Below, in pieces: positions 9,195 to 18,764 of a stretch of DNA of 64,000 nt (its first letter is position 1; every line of letters begins with the position of its first letter). The notes beneath the pieces were generated by a model that searched no databases, was not told the DNA's origin, and saw only the letters and a program-made list of their open reading frames with translations. The stretch spans positions 618,692 to 682,691 of the forward strand of contig NC_020913.1 of the NCBI RefSeq assembly GCF_000300255.2, given 5' to 3'. Origin of the DNA: Candidatus Methanomethylophilus alvi Mx1201 (lineage in GTDB: Archaea; Thermoplasmatota; Thermoplasmata; Methanomassiliicoccales; Methanomethylophilaceae). A program made the position numbers and the translations under genes.

Positions 9195-10210
9195 CAGCTG
9201 TCCCCCCTTACCTTCATCTCTGCATGATGCGATTGTGTTAGTTTATCGGGGTTATCCCATATGGTCTTCTTGTCGGTGAGTTTGATACCATATACCTCTT
9301 CCAGATCTCTTTCCAGAGGCGAGATGTCTTTCTGACATGCCTGCCCCTCGTACCCTTGGAAATGGTACATGAATTTGCCAGTCAGATCGATGGAGAATTC
9401 CGCCTTCTGTCCCCCAGGTTTCATGGCGGTGATCTTCACAGTATCTGTTTCCTTGATGTGGCGGATATTCTCCTTCTTCACGATGAATCCCTTTGCAGAA
9501 ATACTTTTGACAATAGCCTGTACCGCAGATCTGCGTAACCTCTCGTCAAATATCTCCGTGGTGGCGGAATCCATTATTTCCAACGGGCTGACCTCCTCGG
9601 TTACACTTGAAACCTTTTCTATGTTTTCTGCGGAAACCTTCTCCGCAACCATCCTCTCACGTACTTCTATAACGGTGTCGTTAACGAGCTTGCGACGTAC
9701 TTTCTTCGAAGGATCCAGTTTGCTCTCGGCAAGTTCGCGGAGCTCTTCGAGGGACAGGTCTTTGTGAGCCTTGTTACGTGCAAGCAATCCGATCATCTTA
9801 CGGAGTTTCTCGTCTGTAATACTTGCAAGATATTCATCAAGACCATTGATGTACTGGGTGTGGCTCTCCATTTTACTGATAAACGCACCCCTGATGGCAG
9901 TCTGGAGTGCATTGGACTTCAGCACCACGGAGTTGACTGCAGACAGGAATTGACGGGTGCTGTCGATTTCGATACGGTATGCAGTCGAACCCATGGAGTC
10001 CCTGCGTTGCGAGATCGACCTCATCATTTCCGTTGCTGATTCAGAAAGGTCTCCCATCATGGATTCCAATGTGGAATCCATTAGGGAAGAAGAACCTTCA
10101 ACGGTCGCCTTTGCACTTTCCAGTATCTGCTGAAGCTGCTTCTGTGCCTCATCCAACATCTGTTTGCAAGCCCCTGCATATTCGAGGGTAGCCTGTTCCT
10201 GGTGGCTCAT
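9194..10210 (-). CDS. Coiled-coil protein of unknown function
   Basis: I do not recognise this 338-residue protein. The first 130 residues are helical and low in aromatic residues (EAQKQLQQILESAKATVEG..., ATEMMRSISQRRDSM), suggesting a coiled coil or helical bundle. The middle is charged and Lys/Glu-rich. The C-terminal third (RSAVQAIVKSISAKGFIVKKENIRH..., EFSIDLTGKFMYHFQGYEGQ) reads as a small alpha/beta domain. There are no catalytic motifs, signal peptide or membrane segment. It lies between the ClpB-like and HEPN-like genes with ATGA overlaps on both sides, so it is probably made with them and may be an adaptor or substrate of the AAA+ protein. Confidence 0.7.
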   Translation of the reverse strand: MSHQEQATLEYAGACKQMLDEAQKQLQQILESAKATVEGSSSLMDSTLESMMGDLSESATEMMRSISQRRDSMGSTAYRIEIDSTRQFLSAVNSVVLKSNALQTAIRGAFISKMESHTQYINGLDEYLASITDEKLRKMIGLLARNKAHKDLSLEELRELAESKLDPSKKVRRKLVNDTVIEVRERMVAEKVSAENIEKVSSVTEEVSPLEIMDSATTEIFDERLRRSAVQAIVKSISAKGFIVKKENIRHIKETDTVKITAMKPGGQKAEFSIDLTGKFMYHFQGYEGQACQKDISPLERDLEEVYGIKLTDKKTIWDNPDKLTQSHHAEMKVRGDS

Positions 10211-12249
10211 TCCTTCTTTTCCCCCTTGTTTTCTCTGCGTGAAAGATTATCTATTGCCTGTTTCCACTGTTTCAGTTTGTTCTTTTTGACCTCACCGACA
10301 ACCATCTGGTGGGCACATTCATTCCTGAACAGCCTGAATTCGGTGAGTATCGCATGATCATTGTCACTGATGATGTGCTTGTCATGAGCATCGGAGATCA
10401 TCTCATCCAGAGTTCCGCTCAAGCCGAGTTTTTCCAGTGTCTCGGATAGTCTGATGCCTTCCTCGATTCCATAGGTTCTCAGATCAGAACCGTTGCCGGG
10501 ATTGATGAACTGAACCATCTCCTTGAAGAAGGATTCGTATGCTTTCAGTTCGGAATAACTGCCTGTACCCTGGATCAATGTACGGATGGTATCCATATCC
10601 TTTCCATAAGTGGAAAGATAGGACTTCAGACGTTCCTTCTCTTCTGATTTCATCTCACTCAGATCGAATGTGTACTTCGACGGAGATTCGATATGGAAAA
10701 CTTTCTTGAGTTCATGCAGATTGCGGGACAGATTGGACATCGATGCTAGGTGCTTCGATGAATATGGGGGAGCATCTCCGTCGAGGATCATGTCGGCTAT
10801 TGTCTGCTCCAGGCCCATATCACGTAGGAACGTTACATCATTCCTGACTACCGGTGCAAGGATGTCTGCATGGGAAAGTGCAATTGATGGATCTTCGGAT
10901 TTGAACCTCGAAGCTGCTAATGTGCCAGCAATCTGAAGATTTGCCTGATTCAGTACTGTGGCAACCTGTTTTGCATCGGATTCCTTTTCAAGAATGGCTT
11001 CCTCTACCATATCTGGAAGTTCACTGTACCATTTGGCTTTCTTGTACTGCTGGAGTTCGATAAGGGTACCCTGGAAATTGGACGTCTTGCGTAGGCAGTT
11101 GCCTACAATCTCCTTCGAGAGTCTTTTATCAGCGATGATGTCGCATATTCCCAATGCTTTGGCAAGAGATTCAGTGTCAACAGGATCGATGCTTCTTGCG
11201 GCAGTTTCAATGTACTCGGCGATACGTTTCTCATCGATACTGCGACGGACCATCAACTTGCATTTTGATTCGCCTTCGAAGCCTTCTATGACTGTCGGAA
11301 TCTCTACAAGTGCGTACTCATACCCCAGATTGGAGGTTTCGATAACTACTATATCTGAATCACCGGTGATCTCCGAACATAGGTATTTCGAGGACCTGCA
11401 GTTCTTTCCGTTTACCAGCACCAATTTGGACTTATCGAATTTCACATCAAACGGAAGGAAGAACCTCACATTCTCCCAATCGGGAACCTTGTCTGCCCAA
11501 GCTACGTATCTGATCTCGGCTGACGAGGACTGACTTATCTGTTCAGGTATTTCCGATAGGAGTTCGGGAGAGTTGAACCTTGATTTCAGGAAATTATCAT
11601 CGAGGTTATCACTTTCGATGGTGAACTGCCCGGTCACCTCATCAAGACCTACGCGCAGATCCCTCTGGTAACATGCAAGGTCCTTCTGCCTCTCTATTCT
11701 GATATCGAACACATCGGCATCAGCTTCGTCGACACCGTATTGGGACTTCTCCTTGATAATATGATTCTCAATCTTGAGTTCATCCGGTTCGAGATCGGAG
11801 AACCTATCCTCAATGAACCCAGTCTTGTCACAGACCTTGAGGGTGGATCCTTTGACATACTTGTTACTGGGTGCGGCAGGAGTGTTTGCAACAGTTCCTG
11901 AGAAATCATCCACATCCTGTGCCATGACTCCTTTCTCATAAGCCTGCCTTCCCATTTTTGTCAGAACGGTCTCACCCACATAATCGTCAAGATCTATCCT
12001 TCCGGTGGGCTCGACCATCTTCAACAAGATCATCCTGCCGATGGCAGGTTTGTACATCTCGTTATAGATTATCTCGGGGATACCCAACCTATCCATCATC
12101 TCCCCCCATGTAAGCTCCTTGAATGAATCTGTGCTTACGATTGTCAGGATCATGTACTGGACTCCGCTGAGTTTGTCAACATGACTGTAAGAAGCCTTGA
12201 AATCGCATAAGATTGCAGGCAGTTTGACTTTTACAGTGAATTTCGACAT
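10207..12249 (-). CDS. wHTH-like protein with C-terminal HEPN-like RX4H motif
   Basis: A 680-residue protein without an obvious named family. Residues about 20-110 look like a winged-helix region (SGVQYMILTIVST..., WGEMMDRLGIPEIIYNEM, VGETVLTKMGRQAYEKG). The middle holds beta-rich and helical segments. The C-terminal ~150 residues are helical and end with FRLFRNECAHQMVVGEV, where R642 and H647 form an RX4H motif typical of HEPN ribonucleases. HEPN domains are common RNA-cutting effectors in defence and toxin systems, so this is the candidate effector of the operon. The fold is inferred from motif and context only. Start ATG directly follows the helicase stop (TGA|ATG). Confidence 0.65.
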   Translation of the reverse strand: MSKFTVKVKLPAILCDFKASYSHVDKLSGVQYMILTIVSTDSFKELTWGEMMDRLGIPEIIYNEMYKPAIGRMILLKMVEPTGRIDLDDYVGETVLTKMGRQAYEKGVMAQDVDDFSGTVANTPAAPSNKYVKGSTLKVCDKTGFIEDRFSDLEPDELKIENHIIKEKSQYGVDEADADVFDIRIERQKDLACYQRDLRVGLDEVTGQFTIESDNLDDNFLKSRFNSPELLSEIPEQISQSSSAEIRYVAWADKVPDWENVRFFLPFDVKFDKSKLVLVNGKNCRSSKYLCSEITGDSDIVVIETSNLGYEYALVEIPTVIEGFEGESKCKLMVRRSIDEKRIAEYIETAARSIDPVDTESLAKALGICDIIADKRLSKEIVGNCLRKTSNFQGTLIELQQYKKAKWYSELPDMVEEAILEKESDAKQVATVLNQANLQIAGTLAASRFKSEDPSIALSHADILAPVVRNDVTFLRDMGLEQTIADMILDGDAPPYSSKHLASMSNLSRNLHELKKVFHIESPSKYTFDLSEMKSEEKERLKSYLSTYGKDMDTIRTLIQGTGSYSELKAYESFFKEMVQFINPGNGSDLRTYGIEEGIRLSETLEKLGLSGTLDEMISDAHDKHIISDNDHAILTEFRLFRNECAHQMVVGEVKKNKLKQWKQAIDNLSRRENKGEKKE

Positions 12250-15200
12250 TCATTCACCTCCTGTTATTGCGTTCTGCTGGAGGACACCGTTCTTCCTCTC
12301 GATAGCACGGATCATATTGCGGTACACGGGAACGGAAGTACCGTCGAGCATCACGTTCATGGATTCGAGAGCCTTCCTGTTTCCAACTATGATCAACAGG
12401 CACCTGGCCCTACTGATTGCGACGTTGATACGGCGGAAATCCCTGAGAAAATCTGATTTCTTGGTTCTGACCATGGACAGGATGATGATGTCGCGTTCAT
12501 CTCCCTGGAAATCATCCACGGACTTGACCATGAATTTCTCATCGGGACGATCGTTAAACGAACGGTACTTTTCCTTGTTCTTACGTATCTCTTTTGCCTG
12601 ATCAGCGTATGGGCAGATGACACCCACACTGAGACGTTCATCATTACGGGAACGGTACTCAGGCAGCAGTTTCTGACCCTTGCGATCCAGACGGCAGTTC
12701 TTGTTGATCAGTTCCAGAAGTTTCCTGACCGTACGGACCTCTTCGGGATTGGTGTACGATGTGCTTCCCGCCTCTTTCTTTTCCTTACCCTCGACATTGA
12801 CGAAGACCACGTGGTTGTCCCTACCGATGATCCTCTTTCCGGAAGCCCCGTAAATCTCTAGATAGTGCTCCTTATCTGCCTCGTTTCCGCCGAACACCAG
12901 GTCGCCCCCGTAGAACACGTTGTCGACATCCATGATGTGGGGATGCATGCGGTACTGTATCCTCAAAGGTGACTTCATGGATTCAGGAGAATCATCGAAG
13001 AGCTTGGCGAAGAACGAGTGCTCATACATGCTCTTGTACATCTCTTCTTTTTCAGGATTGATGAATCTGGGGTCGTAACTGTTCTCTTCTCCATCGTTAA
13101 GACGCCTGTCGAACATCGGAGGCAGCTGTTTGTGGTCACCTACGAGAATGACGGTCTTTCCGAACAGGATTGGCTGAAGGATCTCTACGAAGGGAACCTT
13201 GCTGACCTCATCCACAATGACTACGTCTATGTTCATCTCGTTCAACATGATGTTGTTCTCGGCGTTATCCTTGAAGTTGGCCTTGGCGGAACAGGTCATA
13301 CCGATGACATTCACCGTCTTGAGAAGCACTTGGACATAAGTTTCACTGTCCTTCTTGATAACTTCCTCCGAAGACAGATACTTGCTCATACGACGATAGG
13401 CCTTAACACGTTCCTCAACCTCGTCGTGGTTGCTGCTGAACTCATCTTCGATACGTCTCTTCTCACGTTTCAATTCGGATATGGCATCCGCACGTGTTTT
13501 CCACAGTGTACCGATACGAAGTTTCACAAAGATCTCCTTGGCTTTCGTGTCGAATCTCTTCTCGGCATCCGAAAGACGTTGGTAGGCGGCATCCTTCTTC
13601 AGGGATTCGATCCTTTCCTTGAGGCGTGCGATTTCAGCCTTTACTCCGGACAGGTCCTGTTTGTCTTCGGAAAGAGCTTCTTTTGCGGCACGGAGTGAAG
13701 ATACCTTCTTACCCATGATGGTATCGAGATGCTTTTTACATTCCAGTAGTATGCCTTTGTCCGGAACGGAGACAAGACTGCTTAAGAACGGGAATTCTTC
13801 CTTTTCGGAGAAATCGTTGTCCTCACAGTAGTACTTCATTTCCTTGTTGATGCGTGCGATCTCGTTCGGTGCAGACGCTTCGGACTTTTCCTTCTTCAGT
13901 TCGAAGTAATCCATGTGTTCGATGCGTTTCGAATATTCGGACACTATGTCCTCGTATGCAGTGGCATACATGGACTTGAGGACAGAACGATCGTTTCCGT
14001 AATCGGAAGGACTGAAACCGAGTTCGCCGAGCTCACGCAGGATCTTTGCAAGGAACTTGTCGTCTTCGAATTCAAGGATGGATTCTATCTCGTTGTCCTT
14101 CTGCTCCTGTTTGTCCTCCATGTTGAAATTACTGTTCTCGATACGGTCTCTTTCAGCATATTCGGCCTGGAGATCCGCATCGGCCTTACGGATCTTGCTG
14201 TTTACCTCCTCGGTTTCATTTTCGAGTTTCGAGATTTCATCGAGAAGTCCCTTGAGTTCATCGATATAGCCATCAAGTTCTTTCTCGAATTTCTGACGAT
14301 GCTCGTACTTCGAAACTTCAGACTCCATGCTGTCTGAAAGATTTGTATAGAAATTGGACAAGAGTGCTGCCATGGAATAGGGATTCTTCTGCTTGTTTGC
14401 ATTTTCCGAAAGGATGCGCATGGGGCGAACCATCGGAATCTTGGGTATCCTGCTGAACGCATTGTCGACAGCTTTGTTATTCTGGCTGGCAATCAGCACC
14501 TTCCTACCACTTGCCGCAAGCTGAGCGGTGATTTCAGCGATGACCTGGGTCTTTCCGGTTCCAGGAGGCCCCTGGATGAGGAACAATCCATTGGAGGACA
14601 GTGCCTTTTCTACTGCCTCTTTCTGCGAGTCATTGAGTGTGTCACTGAAGAAATGGTCGATACGGCTAACAACAGATTTCCCCCTTGCCTTGGGACTGAA
14701 CAGGAATGTGGCAAGGAATGGATTGAGAACATATCCGTTCATTAGGTAGTTGAGAGCTTCCTGCTGACGTTTCAGCAACACCTTGTCTCCAAAATAGTCC
14801 TTGCGGAGAATCAGACCAGGCTTCTGGTATTTCGAGAAACTCTTCAGATTTGCTTCAAGATTTTCATTCTCGGGCACTTCTAGTTCGAAATAGACATGGA
14901 ACCTTGCGATGTTGTGTTCGGTCTTCGCATTGTCCTTTCTGGTGTCGATCTCCACCTTGATGTCGGTTGTTCCTCTACTAATACGCAGGTCATACTCGGG
15001 GCGAAGCAAGGTTCTGAGTCTGCTTTCCTCTTCTTCCAGCATCTGTTCCCGGAACTGCTTTTCAAGACGATCCAATTCATTCTGTATCAGAGGTTCAGGA
15101 TCATACTTGTCTGGAAGTGCTTTCTTTTCATTGTCTAATGCAGTAAGGGAGTCAGATAGTGACTTCAGTTTCAATTCAAGTTTACCCAACTCGGATTCGG

Positions 15201-16749
15201 ACGCCCTGACACTTTTGTCTAGTGCATTGATGTTTTTCTGAAGGTCATCGATTTTACTCAGTACGGATTCAATCTGTTCGATTTCCCCGACCATGGATTT
15301 GTCCGGATGTTTCTCCTCCTTGACCTTTTTCCTGAGATCTTCCAAATAATTGCGGAGTTCCTTGGGTGAACGATCTTTTGTTAATGTGGCAAATTGTTCC
15401 TTGACTTCGAGAAGCACTTTGTTGGTACCCAAGTGGGCAGACCTCTTCTCACTTATTTCCGATCTGATTGAACTCTGCTCATTCTTGCGGGATGTGTATT
15501 GACTGTCGATTCTTTCGGTTTCACTTGATATCTGGGTTTCGCATTCGAGGGTGATGCGGTTCCTTACAGATTCACTCTGTCCTCCACGGTATTCTGCAGC
15601 CTTCTTCGGAAGGACAGTAGTCTTGAATGTGTTGAGCTTCGAAGACACCTCGGACATGTAGGCTTTTTCCTGATCCGCTTTCAGTTTGACAATACGTTGT
15701 TCGCATTCACGATCAAGTTCCGTGAGTTCCTCGACGGGCTCCACGGTTTCATAATAGGAGGCTTCGATTCTTTTCTCCCTGATACTCAGGCCCTGAGGGC
15801 CGAACTTATCAGCCTTGACACTCGGATCCACCAATACTAGCGGAGAACGGGTGAATCCGTCGAACCGCTTTTTCTCGTTGACCTTTTCGTCTTTCTTGGC
15901 AAGGTATGCCTTTTCCTGACAGTCAACGTATATGTGCATCAGGATGGCTTCCCTACTGGTATCATTCACACTCTCGAGAGTCCATGCGGAGGTCTGCTTG
16001 CCGTTGAGGTATTGGATCCTCCCGTATTCTTCGACATCGACTTTGCCTCCGGTGGTGTATGCCTTGAACACATCCGGCACGCATTCACCGAGTTCGTAAC
16101 CTTTGGCTTCGTCAGTCTTTATAAGATAAAATCTGGATTCCAGATAATTGTTCCATTCGTTCAGTTCATTGAAAACTTTCTCCGCATCGGGAACAACATA
16201 TTGTTGGTTCAGTTTTAGCATGAAATCGTTCGTCAATGAACTGTTGTTGATGTGGTCCCAGCTGGGTTTAGGACCTTCCCAGTCCCCTGCGGTTTCCCAG
16301 TTGCCTTTGTCCTGAAGCTTCAGGACAATCGAACAGTTCAACTGAAGCTCCCCGTAATGGACCACGTTGGGGCTTACGGTCAGGATGGCTTTCACATTGA
16401 AGATCCTGTGACCGTTGCTCTTCTCCATGATGTCTCCCATCAGGACAAGATCGTTCTCTTTCTTACCCTGGGGGAAACGTATTGCGACATTGTTGTAGTA
16501 GGTGATGGTGAACTTGTCTCCATCCCTACCCATTTCCTTGGTATATGGTTCCCTGTTGAAATTAGGATATGAAACGAAAACATCAGAGTTTTCCAGAAGG
16601 AAGCAGGATCTTACGAAATCCTCGAAATCCCACCCCTTGTATTGTACAAGATTGGAGAACTGATCCTCCAGATTGTTGGAGAAAATCGTCTTGTTCCTGA
16701 CGGCATTACGATTTGCTCCGAAATCGATACATAGATATGTTGTTGCCAC
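12250..16749 (-). CDS. Giant SF1 (Upf1/Dna2-like) helicase
   Basis: A 1499-residue protein. The N-terminal ~340 residues are a beta-rich region I cannot assign. About 345-620 is long coiled coil (Glu/Lys/Ser-rich). The helicase core follows: Walker A GPPGTGKT (about 727), motif Ia IASQNNKAVDN, a second coiled-coil insertion (about 830-1130), Walker B VVIVDEVSK (about 1180), GDHKQLPP, and C-terminal motifs VDDFQGDERDIIILSMVRT and INVAISRARCLLIIVGN. This is the Upf1-like SF1B organisation, so it probably translocates on single-stranded nucleic acid. It uses GTG as start (AGAAGG upstream) and is the first gene of the five-gene operon; downstream genes overlap or abut it. Confidence 0.88.
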   Translation of the reverse strand: MATTYLCIDFGANRNAVRNKTIFSNNLEDQFSNLVQYKGWDFEDFVRSCFLLENSDVFVSYPNFNREPYTKEMGRDGDKFTITYYNNVAIRFPQGKKENDLVLMGDIMEKSNGHRIFNVKAILTVSPNVVHYGELQLNCSIVLKLQDKGNWETAGDWEGPKPSWDHINNSSLTNDFMLKLNQQYVVPDAEKVFNELNEWNNYLESRFYLIKTDEAKGYELGECVPDVFKAYTTGGKVDVEEYGRIQYLNGKQTSAWTLESVNDTSREAILMHIYVDCQEKAYLAKKDEKVNEKKRFDGFTRSPLVLVDPSVKADKFGPQGLSIREKRIEASYYETVEPVEELTELDRECEQRIVKLKADQEKAYMSEVSSKLNTFKTTVLPKKAAEYRGGQSESVRNRITLECETQISSETERIDSQYTSRKNEQSSIRSEISEKRSAHLGTNKVLLEVKEQFATLTKDRSPKELRNYLEDLRKKVKEEKHPDKSMVGEIEQIESVLSKIDDLQKNINALDKSVRASESELGKLELKLKSLSDSLTALDNEKKALPDKYDPEPLIQNELDRLEKQFREQMLEEEESRLRTLLRPEYDLRISRGTTDIKVEIDTRKDNAKTEHNIARFHVYFELEVPENENLEANLKSFSKYQKPGLILRKDYFGDKVLLKRQQEALNYLMNGYVLNPFLATFLFSPKARGKSVVSRIDHFFSDTLNDSQKEAVEKALSSNGLFLIQGPPGTGKTQVIAEITAQLAASGRKVLIASQNNKAVDNAFSRIPKIPMVRPMRILSENANKQKNPYSMAALLSNFYTNLSDSMESEVSKYEHRQKFEKELDGYIDELKGLLDEISKLENETEEVNSKIRKADADLQAEYAERDRIENSNFNMEDKQEQKDNEIESILEFEDDKFLAKILRELGELGFSPSDYGNDRSVLKSMYATAYEDIVSEYSKRIEHMDYFELKKEKSEASAPNEIARINKEMKYYCEDNDFSEKEEFPFLSSLVSVPDKGILLECKKHLDTIMGKKVSSLRAAKEALSEDKQDLSGVKAEIARLKERIESLKKDAAYQRLSDAEKRFDTKAKEIFVKLRIGTLWKTRADAISELKREKRRIEDEFSSNHDEVEERVKAYRRMSKYLSSEEVIKKDSETYVQVLLKTVNVIGMTCSAKANFKDNAENNIMLNEMNIDVVIVDEVSKVPFVEILQPILFGKTVILVGDHKQLPPMFDRRLNDGEENSYDPRFINPEKEEMYKSMYEHSFFAKLFDDSPESMKSPLRIQYRMHPHIMDVDNVFYGGDLVFGGNEADKEHYLEIYGASGKRIIGRDNHVVFVNVEGKEKKEAGSTSYTNPEEVRTVRKLLELINKNCRLDRKGQKLLPEYRSRNDERLSVGVICPYADQAKEIRKNKEKYRSFNDRPDEKFMVKSVDDFQGDERDIIILSMVRTKKSDFLRDFRRINVAISRARCLLIIVGNRKALESMNVMLDGTSVPVYRNMIRAIERKNGVLQQNAITGGE

Positions 16750-16793
16750 ACTGATGCCTTCTTTACGCTCGGTGATAGATTCATTATCTTACT

Positions 16794-16812
16794 TCACAAA
16801 TTTATAATAATA
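16794..16812 (-). promoter_or_regulatory. TATA-type promoter of the five-gene operon
   Basis: On the minus strand ATTATTATAAATTTG lies about 45-60 bases upstream of the helicase GTG, a fitting distance for a short leader. The 99-base gap 16750-16848 is AT-rich and holds no other gene, so the whole operon probably starts here. Confidence 0.5.
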
Positions 16813-16848
16813 TACAAATCTGTGCAATCAAATTGTTATTATTCATTG

Positions 16849-17403
16849 TCAAAGCTGAGTGGTTTGTCCGTAAAATATTGGGATGGAGTATTTTTCACAT
16901 ACTTCAATAACCTTTGATTTATCCGCTTCACTTACATTAGGGCCAAGATAAACCGCTTGAAATTGTCCCCATAATTTATCGAAGAACTGTTCTTTCCCCT
17001 GTGTATCAAGCTCGGATACCTTTCCAAATGTAATATAATGCCATTCTTTATCGAGATGTATTGCCTCACCTTTGAATATTGCAGACCTGCTGAATAACCG
17101 TTCAATCAATTGTCCCTTCAAAGTGCAAGTATACCTCAAAACTTCTTGTTTTGTAGGTATTTTCTTATCAATTAGTTTGGTTCCAGCATAATTTAAATGT
17201 AGTAATTTGGATAGTTGCTGTGTTGGATCCACATCCGTACGAGGCTCATATGATATTTTGCGTACCTCCCGGTGAATGTCCTCGGATTTGAAACAAAGAC
17301 ACGCACCTGTTCCACCACATGCGTATTTTTCCCAATGGTATGAGCTATTAGGTGAGTCGGTACAGCAACATACGCGGGTAAATTTCCGCAGAAAATCATT
17401 CAA
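16849..17403 (-). pseudogene. DUF2971 protein, N-terminally truncated
   Basis: The 184-residue frame resembles the C-terminal two thirds of DUF2971 proteins: VCCCTDSPNSSYHWEKYACGGTGACLCF corresponds to the family's central 'Cys-Phe-Ser ... Met-Trp-x-His-Tyr ... Gly-x-Cys-Leu-x-Phe' block. The usual 60-100 residue N-terminal part is missing. The frame is open only a few codons upstream of the TTG at 17403 before a TGA, and no ATG is available. Function of the family is unknown; members are frequent in defence islands. Probably a remnant left by rearrangement between the operon and the RNase III-exonuclease gene. Confidence 0.55.
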
Positions 17404-17575
17404 GAGTGTAGAGAGTTTTGACTTCTTTCATAGTTCATTTATTCGAAAACCGATTCATTGCCTAAGAGACTGCTCCCCGTGGAGAGATTGTTCATCATGG
17501 ATTCCACAAGGACGGGGGCCCCGACTAAGGTGTTCAACTTCGCGACATTAATCTGTACAGTCAGCAAACTTCTTT

Positions 17576-18631
17576 TCAAATACCCTTACTATTCAAACTC
17601 TCGAAACATTCGACGGTTACACGTGCATCATCAATCGCAGAATGTGTCTGAATGAAGCTGATACCGAACCTCTGGCACATGTATTCAAGTTTGGTTTTAC
17701 CGCACCTGTTCTGTAACTCGATGACATCCGGTTTCCACTTGTCGTGTTTGAAACATTCGAGATGCTCGTTGATGTAGTACAGATCTTTGTCGACGAAATC
17801 GCAACCAAGGACAGGCAGATGACCGACAAATTTGATCAGCTCAGCCAAAGCCGTTTCGGGATCCTTTCCTTTGGCATATCTGTCGGGATCTCTATGCAGA
17901 ACATTTAATGCGTAGGAATCAAAACAACGGCCCGGAATCAGTTGCACATCCCAGTATTTCTCTTCTGGCCGACCGTCTACAACCTTGATTGCGGCAATCT
18001 CGATTATGGAACATTTCCGTTCTTCTATGGGTAGCGACCTGTCATTACCGCCTGTGCTGCGTTCCGTATCGATGCATACATAGTCCTTGTCGATGACCGA
18101 CATCCAGTTCCTGACAATCGGAATCACTTCAGATATCGATTCTCTGTGGTCGAGGAAGTATGCTCCCAGTAGTGCCTCCATCGCGGTAGCGAGGAACTTC
18201 TGCGGATGATCGCCTTCACCAGAGTATTCAAAATAGTCATAACCATGCATCTTATCCTTGTTCGTATCGTCGTAACGTAATACATCCCTCAGCCTGTAAT
18301 AAGGGGTGACTCTCTCGACAAGAACTCTATCGGACTCGTATCTCGCACGTTCCTCTATAAGTTTCTCCCTGCCTTCATGATAGAGGATCTGGGTCAGTGC
18401 CAGACGCAGGACTGCATCCCCTAATGCCCCTAACTCGAAGTTGATCTGAACCACTGCATTGTCTTTGGACTCCCGCTGATGTTTGGTGCGGTACGAATGA
18501 TCGGTCAATGCGAGCTGACACCTTTCGCTTCCGTTTTTGATGTATGACGTCAGGGGATCTTCGGACATGGGCGAAACATCGATACGGATTGAGATAATAT
18601 TTTCGTGGAATAGGTCGAAATCCTCGAACAA
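17576..18631 (-). CDS. RNase III domain fused to a DEDDh exonuclease
   Basis: A 351-residue two-domain nuclease. Residues about 35-165 match RNase III: ALTDHSY (41-47), NFELGALGDAVL (64-75, the signature usually written ERLEFLGDAVL) and ATAMEALLGAYFLD (148-161, with the metal-binding Glu). Residues about 184-345 match a DEDDh 3'-5' exonuclease of the polymerase III epsilon type: CIDTE (D188, E190), GCDFVDKDL (Asp near 278/281), and HSAIDDARVT (H330, D335). A double-strand-specific endoribonuclease joined to a 3' exonuclease suggests degradation of structured RNA. RNase III itself is rare in archaea. Start is TTG at 18631 with AGGGA about 7 bases upstream; no in-frame ATG precedes it. Confidence 0.7.
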   Translation of the reverse strand: MFEDFDLFHENIISIRIDVSPMSEDPLTSYIKNGSERCQLALTDHSYRTKHQRESKDNAVVQINFELGALGDAVLRLALTQILYHEGREKLIEERARYESDRVLVERVTPYYRLRDVLRYDDTNKDKMHGYDYFEYSGEGDHPQKFLATAMEALLGAYFLDHRESISEVIPIVRNWMSVIDKDYVCIDTERSTGGNDRSLPIEERKCSIIEIAAIKVVDGRPEEKYWDVQLIPGRCFDSYALNVLHRDPDRYAKGKDPETALAELIKFVGHLPVLGCDFVDKDLYYINEHLECFKHDKWKPDVIELQNRCGKTKLEYMCQRFGISFIQTHSAIDDARVTVECFESLNSKGI

Positions 18632-18764
18632 TTCGACTTCCCTCGAAATCGACTAGCCAGACTCGAGGGAAGGAAGTTGATCCCCTCCCGCACCGCGTAT
18701 ATATCTATCTTATGAACCGCAAAAAAACAGGGTGATGGTAAAAGCTGACTTCCCTTGGTAGTTC

